Source: Bombyx mori
Taxonomy: Eukaryota; Arthropoda; Insecta; Lepidoptera; Bombycidae
DNA length: 64,000 bases
NCBI RefSeq assembly: GCF_030269925.1
Contig: NC_085130.1
Span: 2,306,501-2,370,500 of the forward strand
Direction: 5' to 3'
Positions 1 to 11,669 of the stretch are shown here, one piece after another. The stretch's first letter is position 1, and each line of letters starts with the position of its first letter. Below the pieces are notes generated by a model that was given only the letters and a program-made list of their open reading frames with translations, searched no databases and was not told where the DNA came from. A program made the position numbers and the translations under genes.

Positions 1-427
1 TTACTTTAATTAAAAAATACATTGCGTATGTATGACTCACAGAAACAAATCAACCAGCAAAACTAACGCAGTGATCGTCTCAACGCGAATTAAGCTCGGA
101 ATTTGCAAAACAAGACCACTGTGAGAGGGGCTTCAGCAAATCACTTGAGCTTTAAACGTTTTTGACACCTACGACTTTAGCAATAAAGATTTATTTCCTA
201 CGAGCCGTTTCTTTTTGAACTTATTCTGCATATTACTCTCATTTCTGATTTCATTTTTGTTTTTCGATTTGTTTCTCTGAAGTGATTTATGATTTCGGCA
301 GCGGTTTCATTATGCGAATTGATCTGAACGTGTTACGCTGGTAGATAAGTGTGTGTGTGTTTTTTTTTTATTCGACCTCACATTGTTGATTTTTCGTTTA
401 TTTATTAATATTAATTAATTATTTACT
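1..427. other. no feature seen
   Basis: AT-rich, with a GT/T tract at 351-370. No exon or known repeat recognised. Confidence 0.5.
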
Positions 428-657
428 GGTGGTAGGACCACTTGTGAGTCCGCGCGGATAGGTACTACCACCCTGCCTATTTCTGCCGTGAAGCAGTATT
501 GCGTTTGAAGGGTGGGGCAGCCGTTGTTATACTGAGATGTTAGAACTTATATCTCAAGGTGGGTAGCGCATTTACGTTGTAGATGTCTATGGGCACCAGT
601 AACCACTTAACACCAGGTGGGCTGTGAGCTAGTCCACCCAACTAAGCAATAAAAAAA
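428..657 (+). mobile_element. Bm1 SINE, 5' truncated
   Basis: From ggtggtaggaccacttgtgag to aagcaataaaaaaag. It is the body and tail of Bm1 without the tRNA-like head, and is followed at once by an inverted partial copy. Confidence 0.9.
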
Positions 658-676
658 GTCGGTTACTTTTGACACT

Positions 677-801
677 GTCTCAAGTACAGTTTCTACGGCT
701 GCCCCACCCTTCAAACCGAAACGCATTATTGCTTCACGGCAGAAATAGGCAGGGTGTTTGTACCTACCCGTGCGAACTCACAAGACGTCCTACCACCACT
801 C
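677..801 (-). mobile_element. Bm1 SINE fragment
   Basis: Minus-strand Bm1 body lacking the 3' third (starts at gtctcaagtacagttt). With the preceding + copy it forms an inverted pair able to fold back. Confidence 0.85.
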
Positions 802-1119
802 GACTATGGTGATGATGATGATACCTTAATACTAAGGCGCTCTTAACTTCGGTCTCGTCTTGCGAAAACAGTGATCCACTAATGATTCCTGTCAAGCGCC
901 AATTAATAACGCCAAGACAGCGAACGCGGCGTCCGCCACTGCCGCTCCCAGAAGATTAATAGCGTTTTATTAATGCGATAAATCTTTTCTTTTCAATTCA
1001 ATTACGATGGCGTATACTTGGGAGAGATGTTGTTATGTTGTACAGGGAATTTTCTTTTTCATTTCTGTTTAACTATGATTGCATTAATTATGACTTCGGT
1101 TCCCTCTGTATTTTGTACC
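802..1119. other. no feature seen
   Basis: Contains a short GC-rich patch (cgaacgcggcgtccgccact, 921-940) without a frame. Confidence 0.5.
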
Positions 1120-1484
1120 GTATGTTCCATGGGGAGTGCTCTTGAGGAATTATTCGAGATGATACCGGCATCTCGTTTTTACCACCGCACCGCCCGCCAC
1201 CGGAGTAGAGTTTATCCATACTGCCTGGAGCCACTGCGGTCATCCACAGTGCGCTTCCAGAGATCTTTTTTGCCACGCACCATCCGGCTATGGAATGAGC
1301 TCCCCTCCACGGTGTTTCCCGAGCGCTATGACATGTCCTTCTTCAAACGAGGCTTATGGAGAGTATTAAGCGGTAGACAGCGGCTTGGCTCTGCCCCTGG
1401 CATTGCTGAAGTCCATGGGCGACGGTAACCACTCACCATCAGGTGGGCCGTATGCTCGTCTGCCTACATGGGCAATAAAAAAAA
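1120..1484 (+). mobile_element. family C LINE 3' end with RT-ORF C terminus
   Basis: The + strand codes for RSFLPRTIRLWNELPSTVFP and FFKRG, the conserved tail after the reverse transcriptase of jockey/CR1-type LINEs. It continues into ggcagcggcttggctctgcc...caataaaaaaaa, the 3' end shared by all C copies here. It is 5' truncated. An ATG-started 136-codon frame covers it but begins in unrelated sequence. Confidence 0.75.
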
Positions 1485-1680
1485 AAAAAATGTGTGCGTG
1501 TACTAGTGTACACACGTAAGAAGTGAAACTTGTTTATGGCCTTATTTTTCGAAAAATGATCTATATGCAACTTTCTAGAAATTGGTTAAATAAAGTTAAA
1601 TTAGATAAAGTTTAAACAAAAGGATTTTATTATCATAGACATGAATACAAATAATACAATTATTTCACTTTACCTTTTTG

Positions 1681-2120
1681 CTACTAAGATTATTACAGCA
1701 TTTCATTAATTGTAATAGAATTATTACTATCATTGTCATTGTCATTATATATTTTTGTAATTAATGGCTTATGGTAACTGAAATATGAAATATATGGTTT
1801 ACATTCCACGAAATTTAGTGACCGAGTAAAAACTCCATCAATTGTAGTGCCAGATCTTGTTGTTGACGTTTGAGGACTGTTTTTCATGGATAAATTCAAT
1901 TTATCTTTCAGAAATTCAACTAGCTTCAAAGAATTTTCCGATGCAAAATTTACATTAAAATCTCCACTTAAAATCATCGGTATTTTATAATTATTGTTAC
2001 CGAGTAAAGAGGCACCTTCACTTGTGTACGGCAACAATGAATGGTGAAGAAAAAGATGGCGCGTAACGGAAAAATGTGACGCGTAACCGAAAAATGTGAC
2101 GGTAAATTTTTTTCCAACGC
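1681..2120 (-). pseudogene. endonuclease/exonuclease/phosphatase domain fragment
   Basis: The minus strand is open for about 130 codons and ends at TAA near 1693. It reads ILSGDFNVNF, then TTRSGTTIDGVF and YISYFSYHKP. GDFN is the metal/catalytic motif of APE-type endonucleases, and the SYHKP histidine fits the last catalytic position. The same short module is known next to PIF1-type helicase in insect Helentrons and in some non-LTR elements. Only the C-terminal half remains. A 20-base unit (gcgtaacgg/cgaaaaatgtgac) repeats at 2061-2101. AATAAA lies after the stop on the minus strand near 1630. It is a mobile-element remnant; which element is uncertain. Confidence 0.6.
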
Positions 2121-2283
2121 CGATAAAGAAGTTTCACTTCAATAAAAAGCATAAAGCTGTCCGAATGGCGATTTGACGCGGGACACTTTCGATGGTGTTT
2201 TATGTAGAGCTTACTGTTCTATGAGTGGAATAGTTTTAGGGTGGTGGTAGGTCGTACTCAGATGGTACGAATCAATCAGATGT

Positions 2284-2475
2284 TCTATGTCGTGGCCTAA
2301 AGGATAATACGCCCGATGCGTTCGTATCGAGCGATGCGTGTGTTCGGTGTTCGAATCCCGCAGGCCGCTATCGATATAATAATTAAGATTAATGGATTAT
2401 GGATGAATGATGTCTATGGGTGACTTAATGGCAGGTGGGTCGTAAATTTGTTCGCACGTTTAAGCAATAAAAAAG
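2284..2475 (+). mobile_element. Bm1-related SINE with tRNA-like head, internally deleted
   Basis: Contains gtcgtggcctaaaggataa (A-box-like TGGCCTAAAGG) and gtgttcgaatcccgcagg (B box), then jumps to gatgtctatgggtgacttaa and tttaagcaataaaaaa. The whole middle of the Bm1 body is missing. Confidence 0.75.
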
Positions 2476-3059
2476 TCAATTTGTAGTGATCGAGATTTCT
2501 AGTCATACAATATATGTCCTGGTTCTTAAAATCTCCAATAACCGCTTAACATCAAGTGAGCCGTGAGCGGTGTGTACCTACATCAAACGATTCGGAAATT
2601 TAAATACTCTCTTAAATAAAACAACTCTTTTCCCGAGTCGTTCTTAAAAGCGCAAATTTAATGAGGAAACTTTAACTAACGAAAAGTCAAACAAAGGCTT
2701 TCTTTTCGGAAGCTCATTAAAAAGTCAGCGGGCTTGTTGCAATGTTTACGCTTTCTTGTGTGTTCAAACGTGACCTACTAGTGGTTTTGAAACTTTTCAT
2801 CCGTACTATATTTACTATCGGTTTACGATTTGCACACACGCTACATCATTATTGGTTTCGTGAGAAATTCGTGAGTTTCTCTTGCTTCGGATTCACTTTC
2901 TGTTTCTTTTTTTTAGATATTCAAATAATTTTTCTCCTCACCACCTCACTTATTAAGACTTGCGGAAAGGAAAAGTATTAAATATTCATTATACAACTGT
3001 TCCTTGTCACCGTTTTCGTCGTAACTTGACGCGTGTTGCAAAAAGTTTGACGTGCAAAC
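2476..3059. other. no feature seen
   Basis: A 79-codon hydrophobic frame at 2742-2981 looks accidental. Around 2540-2580 a few Bm1-like words remain (aaccgcttaacatcaag). Confidence 0.5.
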
Positions 3060-3240
3060 TAACCCACAGATCCAAACCAACGGAGTTTCTCCAATGAGAT
3101 CCAGTGGTAGATTCAGCATGGTACTGCTCTTGCTGGACTGGTCTGAAAATTTTCTCAGGTGGAGCCATGTTAGCTGACCTAGCCGTTTGAACGTAACTGG
3201 AATGGCCCTTTAGGCTACCAAACATTGCGTAGGGACAAAA
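3060..3240 (+). mobile_element. family B retroposon, eroded
   Basis: Weak but continuous similarity to other B copies: aacccacagatcc, gtggtagattc, ctgctcttgct, ggctaccaaac, gtagggacaaaaaaaa. Confidence 0.5.
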
Positions 3241-3895
3241 AAAACGCTGCTTCTAGAACGAGTCAATCTTTGAAGAAAATTCTAAAATAAACCTAGGGCT
3301 GTTGTCTTAAAGTTGTTTTTCAAGTCCTTAATAATCATTTTTCGCCATAAACAGTAATAAAACGAAATAGTCTGGACCTATCACCTTATTCTCAGTATTT
3401 AAATATGCTTATTCGGTACAAATGTTCTTTATCGATTTTCTTAAGCACACATGTTTCTTACTAGTAATGAAATGTTTTATATATATTTAGTAATAATCAA
3501 CTAAGCTAGGTTGAGAATATAAAAAAAAATTAAAATCACCCGCGCTTCTATCGAGTTTAACTCGATCGTAACTCGAACTAAACGATTTCAATTCTAAAAC
3601 CGATGGTAATACTGTATAGTGTTATCGTGCATTACAAAATTGGTGATAACATTTTAATCTTCCATCTTCCGCGTTCAGGCACGTACACATCTTCATAACA
3701 TACTTAATAATAATGTATACAAGTATGTACGTAACATCATTTACTTTTTTTAAGCCAAAAAAAAGCAATGGTTATAAATTATAATACTAATTTAAACTGA
3801 CTAATTTATTTTAGTTACTTTTCCTAATTTGACACAACACTGTCATGCCACGTATCAATGACAAAGTGCTTATTTTCCGGGGTTCCAATAATAGC
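3241..3895. other. no feature seen
   Basis: AT-rich. A palindromic-looking cluster of actcga words at 3550-3580. Confidence 0.5.
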
Positions 3896-4140
3896 TTTTT
3901 TTTTTATTGCTTAGATGGGTGGACGAGCTCACAGCCCACCTGTTGTTAAGTGGTTACTGGAGCCCATAGACATCTACAACGTAAATGCGCCACCCACCTT
4001 GAGATATAAGTTCTAAGGTCTCAAGTATAGTTACAGCGACTGCCCCACCCTTCAAACCGAAACGCATTACTGCTTCACGGCAGAAATAGGCAGGGTGGTG
4101 GTACCTACTCGCGCAGACTCACAAGAGGTCCTACCACCAG
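3896..4140 (-). mobile_element. Bm1 SINE, headless
   Basis: Poly(T) then ttgcttagatgggtggacgag through gtcctaccaccag. Well preserved. Confidence 0.92.
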
Positions 4141-4830
4141 CTTCGTCATAGACTGACACCTCTTAGGAGGCTCGACACCCTGACGCAAAAAAAGGGTGGA
4201 GGCATTTGTCTGAAGGCTCGAGTCATCTTAACATCAGGCTTAGCATCAGGTTGGTCATGACCTCGCGCGATCCGTCTATTCAATAAATAATAACAAAAAA
4301 TTTAAGAAAAAAAGAAACTCGAATTCAGTGAAGCGCATGTAAATGTGTTGGAAGTAAATTAATAATATGCATTTTTAGAGATAACTCAGAAACTACTGGA
4401 CAGATTTTGATAAAGCCATCAAGAATCATCAAAATCGGTTCGCCTAGAAAAACATATTTTAGTTGTTAACACACAAATAAAGATACAGTTGAATTGAGAG
4501 CTTCCTAGTTTTTTACGGAGTCGATTAAAAACCACATCATCAATGAAATTAAGACGACGTGCATCTTGGAAAACGCATTCCTCAAACCGAAGAATCTTGT
4601 GAAACACGTTGTACGAGTAATTATTGAACAACACTTTAATGTCAGGAAACTTGTTTACATTGCATCGATCGAAATTGTATTTATTGCTGATTACGATTTG
4701 AAAAATCCGGCAGAGGAGGCTGGCTTAGTAGATACGTAAGAAATCTAGGCTATTCTCTGTGAAGATGTAGTACAATGTGAAATGATCTTAAATTAATCAA
4801 AAAACAATAAAAGCTAAAGGTTCAATGACC
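4141..4830. other. mostly unassigned
   Basis: 4365-4450 has Helitron-type wording (aactcagaaactactggac). 4480-4525 resembles the end of element R (cagttgaattgagagcttcc, gagtcgatt). Confidence 0.4.
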
Positions 4831-5083
4831 TGTTTTTTTTATTTTTATTACTTAGATGGGTGGACGAGCTCACAGCCCACCTGGTGTTAAGTGGTTACTG
4901 GAGCCCATAGACATCCACAACGTAAATGCGCCACCCACCTTGAGATACAAGTTCTAAGGTCTCAAGTATAGTTACAACGGCTGCCCCACCCTTCAAACCG
5001 AAACGCATTACTGCTTCACGGCAGAAATAGGCAGGGTGGTGGTACCCACCCGCGCGGACTCACAAGAGGTCCTACCACCAGTA
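4831..5083 (-). mobile_element. Bm1 SINE, headless
   Basis: A near twin of the copy at 3896, with a poly(T) tract at 4831 and an end at cctaccaccagtaac. Confidence 0.92.
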
Positions 5084-5754
5084 ACCAACAGACCTGTTGT
5101 CCAAAGAAACGGATATAGCATTCGAAATCAAACTTCATGTTGAAGCACAGATAGTCAGTAATTGCGGGATTTTAACCGGCGGCTATTGCAAATTGACAAG
5201 CAGCAGTAAGCTATTTGGTAAGCCCATTGTTTCTTGATAGCCTACTCTAAGAATAATCCAGTAATTCAAGGAATAAGCCTAATACAATAAGGCCAACTTA
5301 GGCTCAGAGTTTGGTTTTAAAAACATGATTAACAGATAAGCAATTGGCCAAATGTCTTGAGTCCTTTGGCGCTTAATTCCAATATTCAGAACGAAGCAAC
5401 CATTAAGACTTCGCGTATCCACTTCACGCCGCGCCGTTTTTAAGTAAAAGTGATTTTTCGCTCCCAGATTTTGATAAAGAGGGGCACTCGTCGTATCTTA
5501 CGCAATGTCCGAGATAAGACGTGACTGATAAAACATTGTAATACCTCGTTGCGCATACTCGAGAGGAAACGTAATAAGTGTCAGTAATGGTACACTCGTC
5601 AAAACAACTAAAAATCTTGCCAGCTTAATATTTACAATTCCATTACAGATTCTTCTGCTTCTTCTTCTCAATCGTGTCACTCTTGACAGAGTGGTCGTGA
5701 TCGTCATGTAATGTTGGAGGAGGCAGACTTGATGCGTCTCACGATGTTCCTTTT
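5084..5754. other. no feature seen
   Basis: A CT-rich run near 5650 (cttctgcttcttcttctc) and a 69-codon minus frame without support. Confidence 0.5.
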
Positions 5755-6110
5755 TTATGATTGAAGGATTACTGGTGGCCCGGAGACCTTTCCAGCTTCA
5801 CCAGGACAGGTGGGTGAGCAAAGGCTCAGCCAGGAGTGGTGGGATTGCTAACAGGTGCCCGAGCGCCTCCGAAGGAGACCTAACAACCCAAGAGCAACTG
5901 CTTCGCGAATGAATCTACTACCGGATCAGAATCGCGACCCGCTGAGAAGATCCGGCGAGAAACTCAGCGGGCTGATGCATGGGTTAGGTTGCAAGTCGAC
6001 CTCTTTGTCGAGTTCGACGAGTATGGTTACCGGTGTCCCTAAGCCTGCTCCAAGTATCAGAGCTGAAGGCGTCTAATGCAAAGGTAATTGGATCTGATGA
6101 ATCCGTAAGG
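5755..6110 (-). mobile_element. family B-prime retroposon
   Basis: A variant of family B on the minus strand. It shares ctaccggatcag and gagaagatccggcgagaaac with B, then continues into tttgtcgagttcgacgagta and taatgcaaaggtaattgg. That second part recurs at 48110-48330. No intact coding frame. Confidence 0.6.
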
Positions 6111-6644
6111 ACATGTCTAGGGCGACGACGGTGACTGGCTCCTGCGTGATCAGGATTCGGGGAGTAGTCAGCGGCGGCAATGATAAGGCAATTATCATAA
6201 CGACGATGTCCCGCCATCTCTCCCTGCTCGAGGCCTTTCTACTGCACTCATTTAGGGGACCTCCCATTGCTGTTTTAATTTGGTAAGTCCACTGCATTTG
6301 ACCGCATTAATTGATACTAATTCTTCATGTATGTGTTCAATGAAACATGTTTTTCTATGACCTTTGTAGCCAGATGGTGAGTGGTTATCGTCGCTAGTGG
6401 TGCCAGCACTGCCCTCGCATTTATCCAATTGATTTTAAAACTCTATAATTTAGGTGTTTTTATTTACGCATTGGAATTTTCAAGGAAGGATTTTGACACG
6501 AATTTTAGTTCACAACGGTGTATTAGCTGATACAATATCATGAATCCTATATAGATAGCGTTTTGTGGTCATTTCTCACACAGCCCATTAGCATTTTTCT
6601 CTTTGATTTTTTGTCTCAACTAAAAATAGGTTACTGGTACATTT
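6111..6644. other. no feature seen
   Basis: 6370-6420 has worn family C words (agatggtgagtggttatcgtc). Confidence 0.45.
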
Positions 6645-6833
6645 ACTGGTGGTAGAACCTATATATCCGCGCGAGTAGGTACCACAACCCTGCCTTTCTG
6701 CCGTCAAGCAGTAATGCGTTTCGGTTTGAAGGGTGGGGCAGCCGTTGTAACTATACTTGTGACCTTAGAACTTATATCTCAAGGTGGGTGGCGCATTTAC
6801 GTCGTGCGCTCCACCCATCTAAGCAAAAAAAAA
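6645..6833 (+). mobile_element. Bm1 SINE with internal deletion
   Basis: Runs ggtggtagaacc to ggcgcatttacgtcg, then directly gtgcgctccacccatctaagc. About 50 bases carrying gatgtctatgggctccag are missing. Confidence 0.85.
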
Positions 6834-8000
6834 ATTGGTCATATATTTTACGAACCTATAACGCCGCACAAAACTGAAATGAATACCTATCGAATTAATT
6901 CAACAAACGATTTAACTGTAAAATACCACATCTAAAAATCTCATTTTATTATGTAATCCAAGGTAAACAGCAGACGCTAATCTACTTAAACAATGTACTA
7001 ATGAATTGGACGAATTCTGCGAATTGCGCTCCAAGAGGGGAGAGCCGCCAAATTTCTCCGAATAGAATATTAACGAGCCGAATAGCCTTTTCATTTTGAC
7101 TCACTATGAATTTTACTTATATTTTGACAGCTATCATATCGTACCTTTAAAATTAAAGTGGCTTTACTAAAAAAATTGAGACAATATTAATATATTACGA
7201 TTTTTTTTAATTAAAATTGAAACTTACATTTGAGTTAAAAGAGAATAAAGTAGATACACTTTCCGTCTCTTTTAAATCGCTTTAAGGCTAAAAGTATTAA
7301 AATCAAAACTGAAAAATTACAATTGTTCAATTACATTTTTGGCGATTACCAAAAAAAAACAAGAATTTTGGATTAAGCCACATCAATTCTAAAAGTGCAA
7401 TATGAAGCACTCAGATGAACCTCATATTTATTATATTACCAATCATTGATAGCCATTCACTTAGTTATATCTCCGTGACCAGGTATAACCAGGTAAACTT
7501 ATAATCAGCTGGGCCGTGAGCTTATTGACCAATCCAAGCAACGCTAAAGACTGATCTGACGAAACATGTTTATACCTTAAAACGAAGTTCACGGACTGCG
7601 ATTCCAATTATACAAAAATGGACCGTTACCGACTTGTTTAAATAAACTATAATAAACATACAGTCACCTCGAGATAATTGTGGATATAAAACCACAAAGT
7701 TAGAATGTGTTGAATACACAACCAAAAATATAACGGAACGTTTAAGTCGAATTTCAACTTCCTAACCGCAACGTGACAGGTGTCAAACTGACAGCCCGTC
7801 AAGCGAAGTTTGACAAGCTATGACGGCCATTGTTAGAGGGCATTGCCATTGCACACCCGTTGCATCAGAATCAGATGTATAGATTACGTAATTAGAGCCA
7901 TAAAGTCGGATATCGAATTAAGTGATTTCTTTGAGTTATTGATCTAAAAAGAAAAAAATATAATTGTTTTGTGTCACATTTCTAGAAATGAATCGAAGTA
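6834..8000. other. no gene seen
   Basis: AT-rich. A worn Bm1 3' scrap (cagctgggccgtgagctta) near 7510. Confidence 0.5.
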
Positions 8001-8419
8001 TCTATATATTAATACGTGAAGCAAAAACTTTGTATCCCTTTTTACGAAAATTGCACGGACGGAGGAGTAGGAAATTTTCCACACTTATAGAGAATATAGA
8101 GAAGAAGCACACAATGCTAATATTTTTTTTAAATAATTCATAAAAGATACATTAAGCCAATAAAGATAACATTACACACACTACATACCATATATTTGAC
8201 GCACACACGCATGCGTACTATTTATTGTCAAACTTTTGTTCTTGACGTCTGTTTTCAAATTGAGAATAGATTAAATATTGTTTGTCTTTGTTAATATTTT
8301 TTATAGTGTAGTCTTGGCGAAATTTGTGATTATAGAAGTATAAAATACAATCATAATAGTGGATAAACTTACAATTCCAATTAATTATAGTCGAATTTCG
8401 ACTACTGCGGGACCCCTAG
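8001..8419 (+). mobile_element. non-autonomous Helitron, family H-f
   Basis: Flanked A|T. It starts TCTATATATTAATACGTGAA and ends gcgggacccCTAG|T. Reverse-oriented copies lie at 18490, 36895 and 59336. No coding. Confidence 0.72.
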
Positions 8420-9195
8420 TTGTTACTAACTTGATAATCTTTAAGTTTTCTTCGTCAGTTTATTTCTAGTTTAAAATATCAGCGTTTATTTTTTCCTTGC
8501 CATAAATGATCACAATGACACTATGCTGGTCTCGAACCACAGAGATTAGAATAGAAGAAATTTCGACCCAATTTGCTATACACATTTCTCGTTTTAAAAC
8601 ATTCGATAAGATATCGTTTCTAGGTTCATCGATCGATCATTTCACTGCCTACGTGGGAAAAATATCTAGATTTTATCGTCACGAGAATCTAGATCCCTTT
8701 TATAATCTGACCAGCTAAAAGTGTTATGCACCGAAGGCAGCGAATGTGAATAAAAAAAAATTAAAATCTTTTGTTGTATCCCTAAGCGTGCAGGACGCGT
8801 AATTGGTTTAATAACAAACTCTAAATTTATAGAATGTCTTATTTATTGATATTTGGACTCAAAACAGATTATGCATTACATGCATTTGGAAGTAACAAAT
8901 AAAAATCTCTGAAGTACCTATATAGTAAAAAAAAATAACTTTAAAAAAATCAATTACATATTCCTATTCTGTTAAAAATAGTTGAATACTTAATTACATT
9001 ATTTAATGTTTTAAAATAACTAGAGATGACAATTATTCTGTTTGGACTCGAATTCTCAAGGTCAGATCCAATCAATATTGTCAAGAAAAAAACAGGTTAC
9101 TGATCTCAATGCGTCACACAAGGTTTGTTCTCTCTATTTACTTATTAATCTACACCTCTTGTGTACAGTATACACAGTGATTATCTGTAGGTAGA
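8420..9195. other. no gene seen
   Basis: A 70-codon frame at 8506-8718 has no recognisable domain. Confidence 0.5.
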
Positions 9196-9300
9196 ACTTT
9201 TTGGCGGGAATGCGAACTGTCAAGATATGTCAATTGTTGAATTTTATTAATTTAGTGTCTCTTAATAAGATGAATTATGTAATAATGTATCCAAATCAAG
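9196..9300 (+). mobile_element. family D retroposon, eroded 5' part
   Basis: Begins with the D 5' end (actttttggcgggaatgcg) and keeps tttagtgtctctt and tatgtaataatg at the expected spacing, then loses similarity. Confidence 0.5.
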
Positions 9301-9540
9301 GCTCAAACACCCGACGACAATGCAAAAAGCAGTGGCAGGCGGCTAGTTTTAAAATTAATATCTGTATTTTGATACCTTATTGCACTGATTGTATTACTTC
9401 AAATTAAGCTATGAAAAACAATATTGTAATCCACACCCATCACAATAACCTACAATTTTTCAATCTCGTTTTTGGTTTCATAATAAGATCAATTGCAATA
9501 TTCAAAGTGTTAGTGTGTTTCAAATACAAGCTGAAATAGC

Positions 9541-9772
9541 TCTTGTGAGTCCGCACGGATAGGTACCACCACCCCGCCTATTTCTGCCGTGAAGCAGCAA
9601 TGCGTTTCGGTTTGAAGGGTGGGGCAGCCGTTGTAACTATACTGAGACCTTAGAACTTATATCTCAGGGTGGGTGGTGCATTTACGTTGTAGATGTCTAT
9701 GGGCTCCAGAGGCCACTTCAACCAGGTGGGATGTGAGCTAGTCCACCCATCCACCCATCTAAGTAATAAGAA
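9541..9772 (+). mobile_element. Bm1 SINE, headless
   Basis: From tcttgtgagtccgcac to cccatctaagtaataagaaag, with a small duplication of ccacccat near the end. Confidence 0.9.
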
Positions 9773-9779
9773 AGATGTG

Positions 9780-9998
9780 TGGTGTTGTGGGACACCGGAT
9801 AGGAACGAAGTTCCTTATAAAAATAAAAATAAAAGAATTATGAGAAAAAAATCGCACGGTGAAATATCGCTGTGCGGAAAACAAGGCCTTATTCCACGGA
9901 CTTTTTCTTACGGTTTTTACTATCACATTTTTTTCAGTTCGGCCGCGCAGCAAAATCCTTATCTCCTCCAAGCTTGCCATAAGGAACTTCGTTCCAAA
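9780..9998 (+). mobile_element. element E, inverted-repeat element
   Basis: ggaacgaagttccttat at 9802 is mirrored by ataaggaacttcgttcc at 9979-9995. The interior (gtgaaatatcgctgtgcgg, acaaggccttattcc) is shared with 33126-33455. A 106-codon frame crosses it but is element sequence. Confidence 0.6.
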
Positions 9999-10389
9999 AA
10001 AATAATAATTTAAATTACAAGCAACAAGACTGTTTTTCTGCAGAAATTGCTTCCGGGATATGCAATTTTCTCTTTTAGCAAATGACTCACGAACTTTCCA
10101 GATATTTTAATGTAAACAGTACGAAATTAATCTATCTAAACAGTGTCTGGAAGTCTAGAAAATAAGCTGTGAATAATAACTCTGGGTAGCTAATTTAAGA
10201 ATCTAGACGGTACGGCCGTAGTCTGGACGTGGAAGATTCGTAGGTGTTTTTTTTTTGAAGGTTATTTGAGCACTGGCAACCGTTAAATAATAAATATTCT
10301 AAGAACGTCTCAAAATTGGAACAGAAAGGCTTTTTTTTAGTAACTGCTATAGGTGTTTTTAATAGAGCCAAACATCCAAAAAAGGGTCT
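9999..10389. other. no feature seen
   Basis: Searched on the minus strand for a second exon of the signal-peptide gene; none convincing. Confidence 0.5.
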
Positions 10390-10860
10390 CGGCCAGAACG
10401 TGTTACAAACTTCTTTGGACACATCATGCGGTCTCCCAGACATGAATTAGAGAAGCTCATAATTTTGGGTCACATCCAAAGCAAGCGCGCCGTGGACAGA
10501 CAGAACACCAGCCAGATTTGGTGGTAAGACCTCTTGTGAGTCCGCGCGGGTAGGTACTACCATCCTGCCTATTTCTGCCGTGAAGCAGTAATGCGTTTCG
10601 GTTTGAAGGGTATAGGGCAGCCGTTGTAACTATACTGAGATCTTAGAACTTATATCTCAAGGTGGGTGGCGCTTTTACGTTGTAGATGTCTATTGGTTCC
10701 AGTAACCACTTAACATCAGGGGGCTGTGAGCTCGTCCACACATATAAGCAATAAAAAAATAGATGGTCAGATCTGGATATGAGAACGGTTGAATGTAGTC
10801 TGTACCGTGTGGTTCATGCTACCCATGATGGAACGGAGACGGCCTTAATATTATTGTATC
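10390..10860 (+). mobile_element. LINE RT-ORF C-terminal fragment, split by a Bm1
   Basis: Left part reads FFGHIMRSPRHELEKLIILG and on to the ERAVGRQ-like region. The right part (10757-10860) resumes with SDLDMRT and VVHATHDG. Related copies are at 18975 and 42378. The Bm1 at 10524-10758 interrupts it with a short agat duplication at the junctions. Confidence 0.65.
10516..10758 (+). mobile_element. Bm1 SINE, headless, nested in a LINE fragment
   Basis: ttggtggtaagacctcttgtg to aagcaataaaaaaat. agat is present on both sides (ccagat| and |agatggtc), which fits a short target-site duplication. Confidence 0.88.
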
Positions 10861-10877
10861 ATATAACCAAAACTTAC

Positions 10878-11061
10878 CTGAACATTGTGACATCGCCGCT
10901 AGCTCCAAGAACATTATGAATATCGCCAATCTCCTTACTTCCATCTTGATATTTCACAGAATAAGCACTCAAAAAAATTTACTACAAAATACACTGATTC
11001 TACACTTTCACACAAGGCACTTTTAATCTTCGTTAGTTAGTTTAGGCACTTCTCGATAGAT
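10878..11061 (-). CDS. first coding exon of an unidentified secreted protein (partial gene)
   Basis: Not recognised. Read on the minus strand, an acceptor (ctattttcattcacag) precedes a 184-base exon. Its first ATG is at 10942-10944 with a strong context (caagATGG). From there 22 codons plus one base run to the donor CAG|GTAAGT at 10877. The peptide reads MEVRRLAIFIMFLELAAMSQ and then CS: a short basic start, a hydrophobic core and a small-residue end, as in a signal peptide. A phase 1 intron after the signal peptide is typical of secreted proteins. No next exon was found to the left in the window. Confidence 0.5.
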
Positions 11062-11669
11062 CTGTGAATGAAAATAGATAAATTAATAACTGACAGGCGA
11101 CGAATGCGCATGAGACTGTGTCTGGCCAATTTGAAAAGTGCTTAAATCGGCATTTGGTTTTATACTACATATATGAACTGAAGTGCTCAACGTGAATAAT
11201 TTTTTTTTATACATCAGCACTTTGTAACATTGATTTGAATTGTCGAATTCTTACACAGATCTGGGTCACAAAAATCATGTTCACACTAAATTTTGAAAAT
11301 GCACAATTAAAATGCATAATATTTGATAAGTAAGAGAAGACCTTGATACGATTGCAACAAAAAAAATGTACAAATTTATATTACAATAAAAAAAAATATC
11401 TGTGGTTCGAAAACGCCAAGAAATTTGTATATTAAAAGCAAACTATTAATTACATTGGAAAAGTCACATTTTTAATTCCCTTAACACCATAGATACATTT
11501 TTAATTTATTTGGCATTTAAAAATAATTATTACGTAAGCTTTTTAATGTAGATTAGACACGTTCAGTTTCACATAAAAAATTATATATATTAAAATTAAA
11601 TCGTGCGTTTTTCTTCTTCGGAGTGGCTCATAGTACTTAAATGGTCATAAATAATTGATTATAAAATAC
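11062..11669. other. upstream flank of the signal-peptide exon
   Basis: Holds the acceptor-like tract and the minus-strand TATA word; otherwise AT-rich. Confidence 0.45.
11157..11163 (-). promoter_or_regulatory. TATA-like box
   Basis: TATAAAA on the minus strand, about 215 bases before the ATG of the putative signal-peptide exon. No clear initiator follows at the usual distance, so this is weak. Confidence 0.2.
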
